Shown here: in pieces, positions 61,301 to 64,000 of the stretch
Layout of the letters: each line of letters opens with the position of its first letter
Numbering within the stretch: position 1 is the stretch's first letter
Assembly (NCBI RefSeq): GCF_022201045.2
Contig: NC_068562.1
Coordinates: 3,162,001-3,226,000 of the forward strand
Direction of reading: 5' to 3'
From: Citrus sinensis
Taxonomy: Eukaryota > Streptophyta > Magnoliopsida > Sapindales > Rutaceae
Length of the DNA: 64,000 nucleotides
Notes under the pieces: generated by a model
What the model was told of the DNA's origin: nothing
Seen by the model: only the letters and a program-made list of their open reading frames with translations
The model's database searches: none
Translations under genes and position numbers: made by a program

Positions 61301-63981
61301 TTAGTTTTCATTTTTCAATCAACGCCTTAATGTCATGTAAGCTGTTATTTGTTTATTTCTTAGAATGATAGAAAGCAAAACGCAAATCTATGTACTGCTA
61401 TAAATTTCTTTGATTATTTAATACAATTTTATTAGTAATGGTTAAGGATTCAATTTTCAATCATTAAATGTGGGACCAAAAGTAGAAGTTCTATCCCCAA
61501 TCCTTCTGACATGCTTTCAAGTTATTTGAATAACGCGTGGCCGCGCTAGCTGCCCTCATTATCCTCTCCTCAACCAATTCACTTTCATTTTAATTGAAAC
61601 ATGAAAAGAGTCTTATCCTTTTTTAACTACTGAGTGGTTTCGGATATATGGCTCTGGATTCTCAAGAAATATACACTTACATATGTCAAGGAAGAGAAAT
61701 AATGCATTTTCACGCGACGATACATTTTATCAATGTTTGGCGTCACGCTAACATTTATCATTAAGATCTTAAAATGCTTAATTAATCCATTGAAACGTTT
61801 ATTAGAAATTGTTACCAAAGACAAGGAAGTTACGAACTTTTATCTTTTTGTTTACTGTATTGCTTAACTGGTTTTGTTAAGCTCTTCGAGTGAGAAAATA
61901 GGTTTAGAATCTAAACCTGCTCGCATGTGGGGAAATGAGATTTAATTATTGTTTTGCTAAATTTAACCTAAAAAAAGAAAAAAAGAAAAAAGAACTTTTA
62001 TATATAGCCCAAGTTGAATATGTATTTATAAAGTCAGTTGCTACCTTGGATCAATTTTAAGATGGAGCAGTCACCAGAATCGTTGGATACCTATACTTGA
62101 TTATGAAACAATTGTGACAGAGTGCATCCAACGGAGCTGCTTTATCTTAGAGCTGATTCAAAATAGCTGAACCCATTTATAAAAATTTAAAAGAAAAAGG
62201 ACAGAAAGAATGCAAAGGCGTGCGTGCAGTCATTTTCTGTATATTTATAAATGCTCCCAATATTCTCATTTAAAATAAAAATGTCACATTCCTTTGCCAT
62301 TATGATCATCCAGGCTCCAGCAATGAACCCCAATCGATCAGAATGAAATAGAAGAGGACAAGCAGAGCTTTCGTAGCAGCTGTTCGTTCAAGTGGCATGG
62401 CCCTCCCGGCCCTACTCGTACATGCCATTGTCTGAATTTGGAGAGAGCTACCTGCAATGCAACCTTAATTCATTACTTAATTATTACATTTAACCATTGG
62501 TGTATGCTGATTAATTGAGATTTAGTCCCACATCCGTCGACAACACTGGGGCATCATGCACGCTAACGATTGGAGCCTAGCTACCATACCGGCTTTCTTT
62601 CGAGCATATTTAATGATTTTGTTCTTTTTCTCGAGTTGTGTGATTCGTCGATTTCGAGAATGCGCAGCAAAAAATAATCAAATAAATGAGACCCGTTGGG
62701 CATTCGAATTTAGCAAAAACATTGTAGCACTTTTGTTTTGTTGGAATATTTAGTCCTTCCTAAGTCATAAGCACAAAGTCGTAAGAACTTTCGTTACAAT
62801 AATTCTCATGCTAGCTAGATAATAAAACGTGGTGGCCGAGAGTTTTCTTAGATTTTAATATCATTCGACTTCGGATAGATCTATGTTAAAAATGTTGTCA
62901 TACTCGTATAAGTTAATTCAACTGTTAAATAATACTAGTAGATAGTTTAAAGTGAGAGAGAATCATTAAATCAACAATCAATCAAAGATCAAGAGTGAAT
63001 GAGTTAATAGTCTAATAGCTTATTTTTACAAGTAATATTCATTTATTTGCATTGAACACCTATAAGCAGAAACATATATATTATAAACTACTCCATATGA
63101 TTGAGAGTAGGTTTCGAATTTCCACGACCCAACGCAATCCCATTATTTTTGGGCTTTTGCACCACCCAAGCTTGAATAGCTGTGCCATTGTATTGACACC
63201 CGTCTAAAGTCCTCATCAAACCGCTCATATAAAATAAAGTTGCATAAATAATCAAAGAAATACGTACAAACTCGTAATATTGAATTATATATCTTTCTCG
63301 ATCAATCTAAAATTCTTCTATGATAGTTAAAAAAATAAAAAAAATTAGGGTTTGAAAGTGACAAAAGTTAAATCGTTTGTATGAAAAATACATTATTGGG
63401 GCTTTCTTTGTCCATTTACATAGTTTTAGTATAACTAATATTTTTAATACGGAGACGCATAAGGAAATTATCAATGCCAACAAGGGGTTTTATCAGGGCT
63501 TTGGAGTAGTGTCAATAGAAATTTTCAAGGAGTACCAACAACACCACTCTCTTAACGGTGGCCCATTTAAAGCCCAAGTTCAAGCCAACCAGGCCGAATC
63601 AGCCCGAGTTCAACAAATTTCTGTTCTATTTTTCGGGTCATGATTACTGTCGAACTACAGTGTTTCCTATAAGCGAAAGTTTGATAATTCGTTGCTCTGT
63701 TGTGCCCGTGCTCGTGCATCGTGATCTCGCAACTCTCCACAACATTTCCCTTTTCTTTCGAACTTCAATGAACTCTCATTTCACATAGTTAACTTTTCTC
63801 AGGTATCTAAATAATAATAACGAGCATCACAAATTAATCTCTCTCTCTCTCTTTTTCTTTTAAATTAAAAAAAAAAAAGAATTAGCTCCGATTCATTTAT
63901 CGATTTCGGTCGATCTAAATCATCGCCTAGTTAATTTTTCGTTGAGCGTAATTTTGTTAAATTTTGAACAGAAAACTGCCA
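58371..63981. other. AT-rich region without identifiable genes
   Basis: The upstream region of the dehydrogenase gene is followed by 5 kb of AT-rich sequence. Two related 120-130-bp segments at about 58640-58770 and 58850-58980 share ATTTTATACATTAAAAA and TAAAATGAGAAT motifs. A purine/pyrimidine-rich MITE-like remnant lies at about 59735-59935, and a (CT)n run at 63838-63852. No supported CDS or RNA gene. Confidence 0.4.
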
Positions 63982-64000
63982 ATGGAGTGGGCCACAGTGC
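63982..64000 (+). CDS. Start of a WD40-family gene (truncated by window)
   Basis: ATG 63982 opens MEWATV before the window ends. This hexapeptide matches the N-terminus I recall for a plant transducin/WD40-repeat family (MEW-T-Q-LDLRH type). Only six codons are visible, so the call is provisional. Confidence 0.3.

Noticed and set aside
62330-62460. Possible microRNA precursor or conserved non-coding block
   Set aside because: It is GC-richer than its surroundings with GGCATG/CATGCC ends, but it matches no mature miRNA I know and forms no convincing long stem.

Overview
This 64 kb window is plant nuclear DNA. It has AT-rich intergenic sequence, short GT-AG introns, plant-specific gene families (class III peroxidase, WEB/DUF827, CDPK-related kinase, patatin-like lipase, MAPKKK5-type kinase) and a dense, nested set of plant transposons. 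The proteins look like those of a core eudicot, most likely a woody rosid. A Citrus-like genome is my impression only. All gene models below were built by eye from splice sites and reading frame; each assembled exon set keeps frame to a single stop.

Layout. 1-0.9 kb: last exon of a ribosomal L25-like gene (+). 3.0-3.5 kb: a tRNA-SINE-like retroposon. 4.4-9.0 kb: a complete 11-exon MAPKKK5-like kinase (+). 9.98-17.95 kb: a previously unlabelled 8-kb non-autonomous transposon with inverted ends and a perfect 9-bp target duplication. It carries a broken WDR55 (WD40) gene fragment, an array of CCGG palindromes, a nested Tourist-type MITE with a perfect 16-bp hairpin, a nine-copy 192/193-bp satellite, and a run of four hairpins at its right end. 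18.4-18.7 kb: a two-exon, 48-residue cysteine-rich peptide gene (+). 19.7-20.2 kb: a hAT-type MITE. 21.6-23.1 kb: class III peroxidase (+), converging on a WEB-family coiled-coil gene (-, 23.6-24.6 kb).

25.3-31.5 kb: a decayed patatin-like pseudogene (-) split by a young Ty3/gypsy LTR retrotransposon with 390-bp LTRs that differ at 4 sites and a GATGT target duplication. 33.6-35.7 kb: its intact tandem paralogue (-). 37.2-40.3 kb: phosphoglycerate mutase-like protein 4 (+) with a possible alternative transit-peptide start. 44.1-44.8 kb: a long-TIR MULE-type MITE with a 10-bp target duplication. 45.5-49.6 kb: CDPK-related kinase (+). 50-56 kb: MITEs, a LINE RNase H relic and an unidentified exon. 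56.9-58.4 kb: an atypical short-chain dehydrogenase (-) without the usual catalytic tyrosine. 58.4-64 kb: AT-rich with nothing identifiable, except that the last 19 bases look like the start codon region of a WD40-family gene.

The genes are not an operon or pathway cluster; they are ordinary independent plant genes. The most notable structures are the 8-kb gene-capturing element, the retrotransposon-split lipase pseudogene, the tiny Cys-rich gene, and several MITEs defined here by their target-site duplications.
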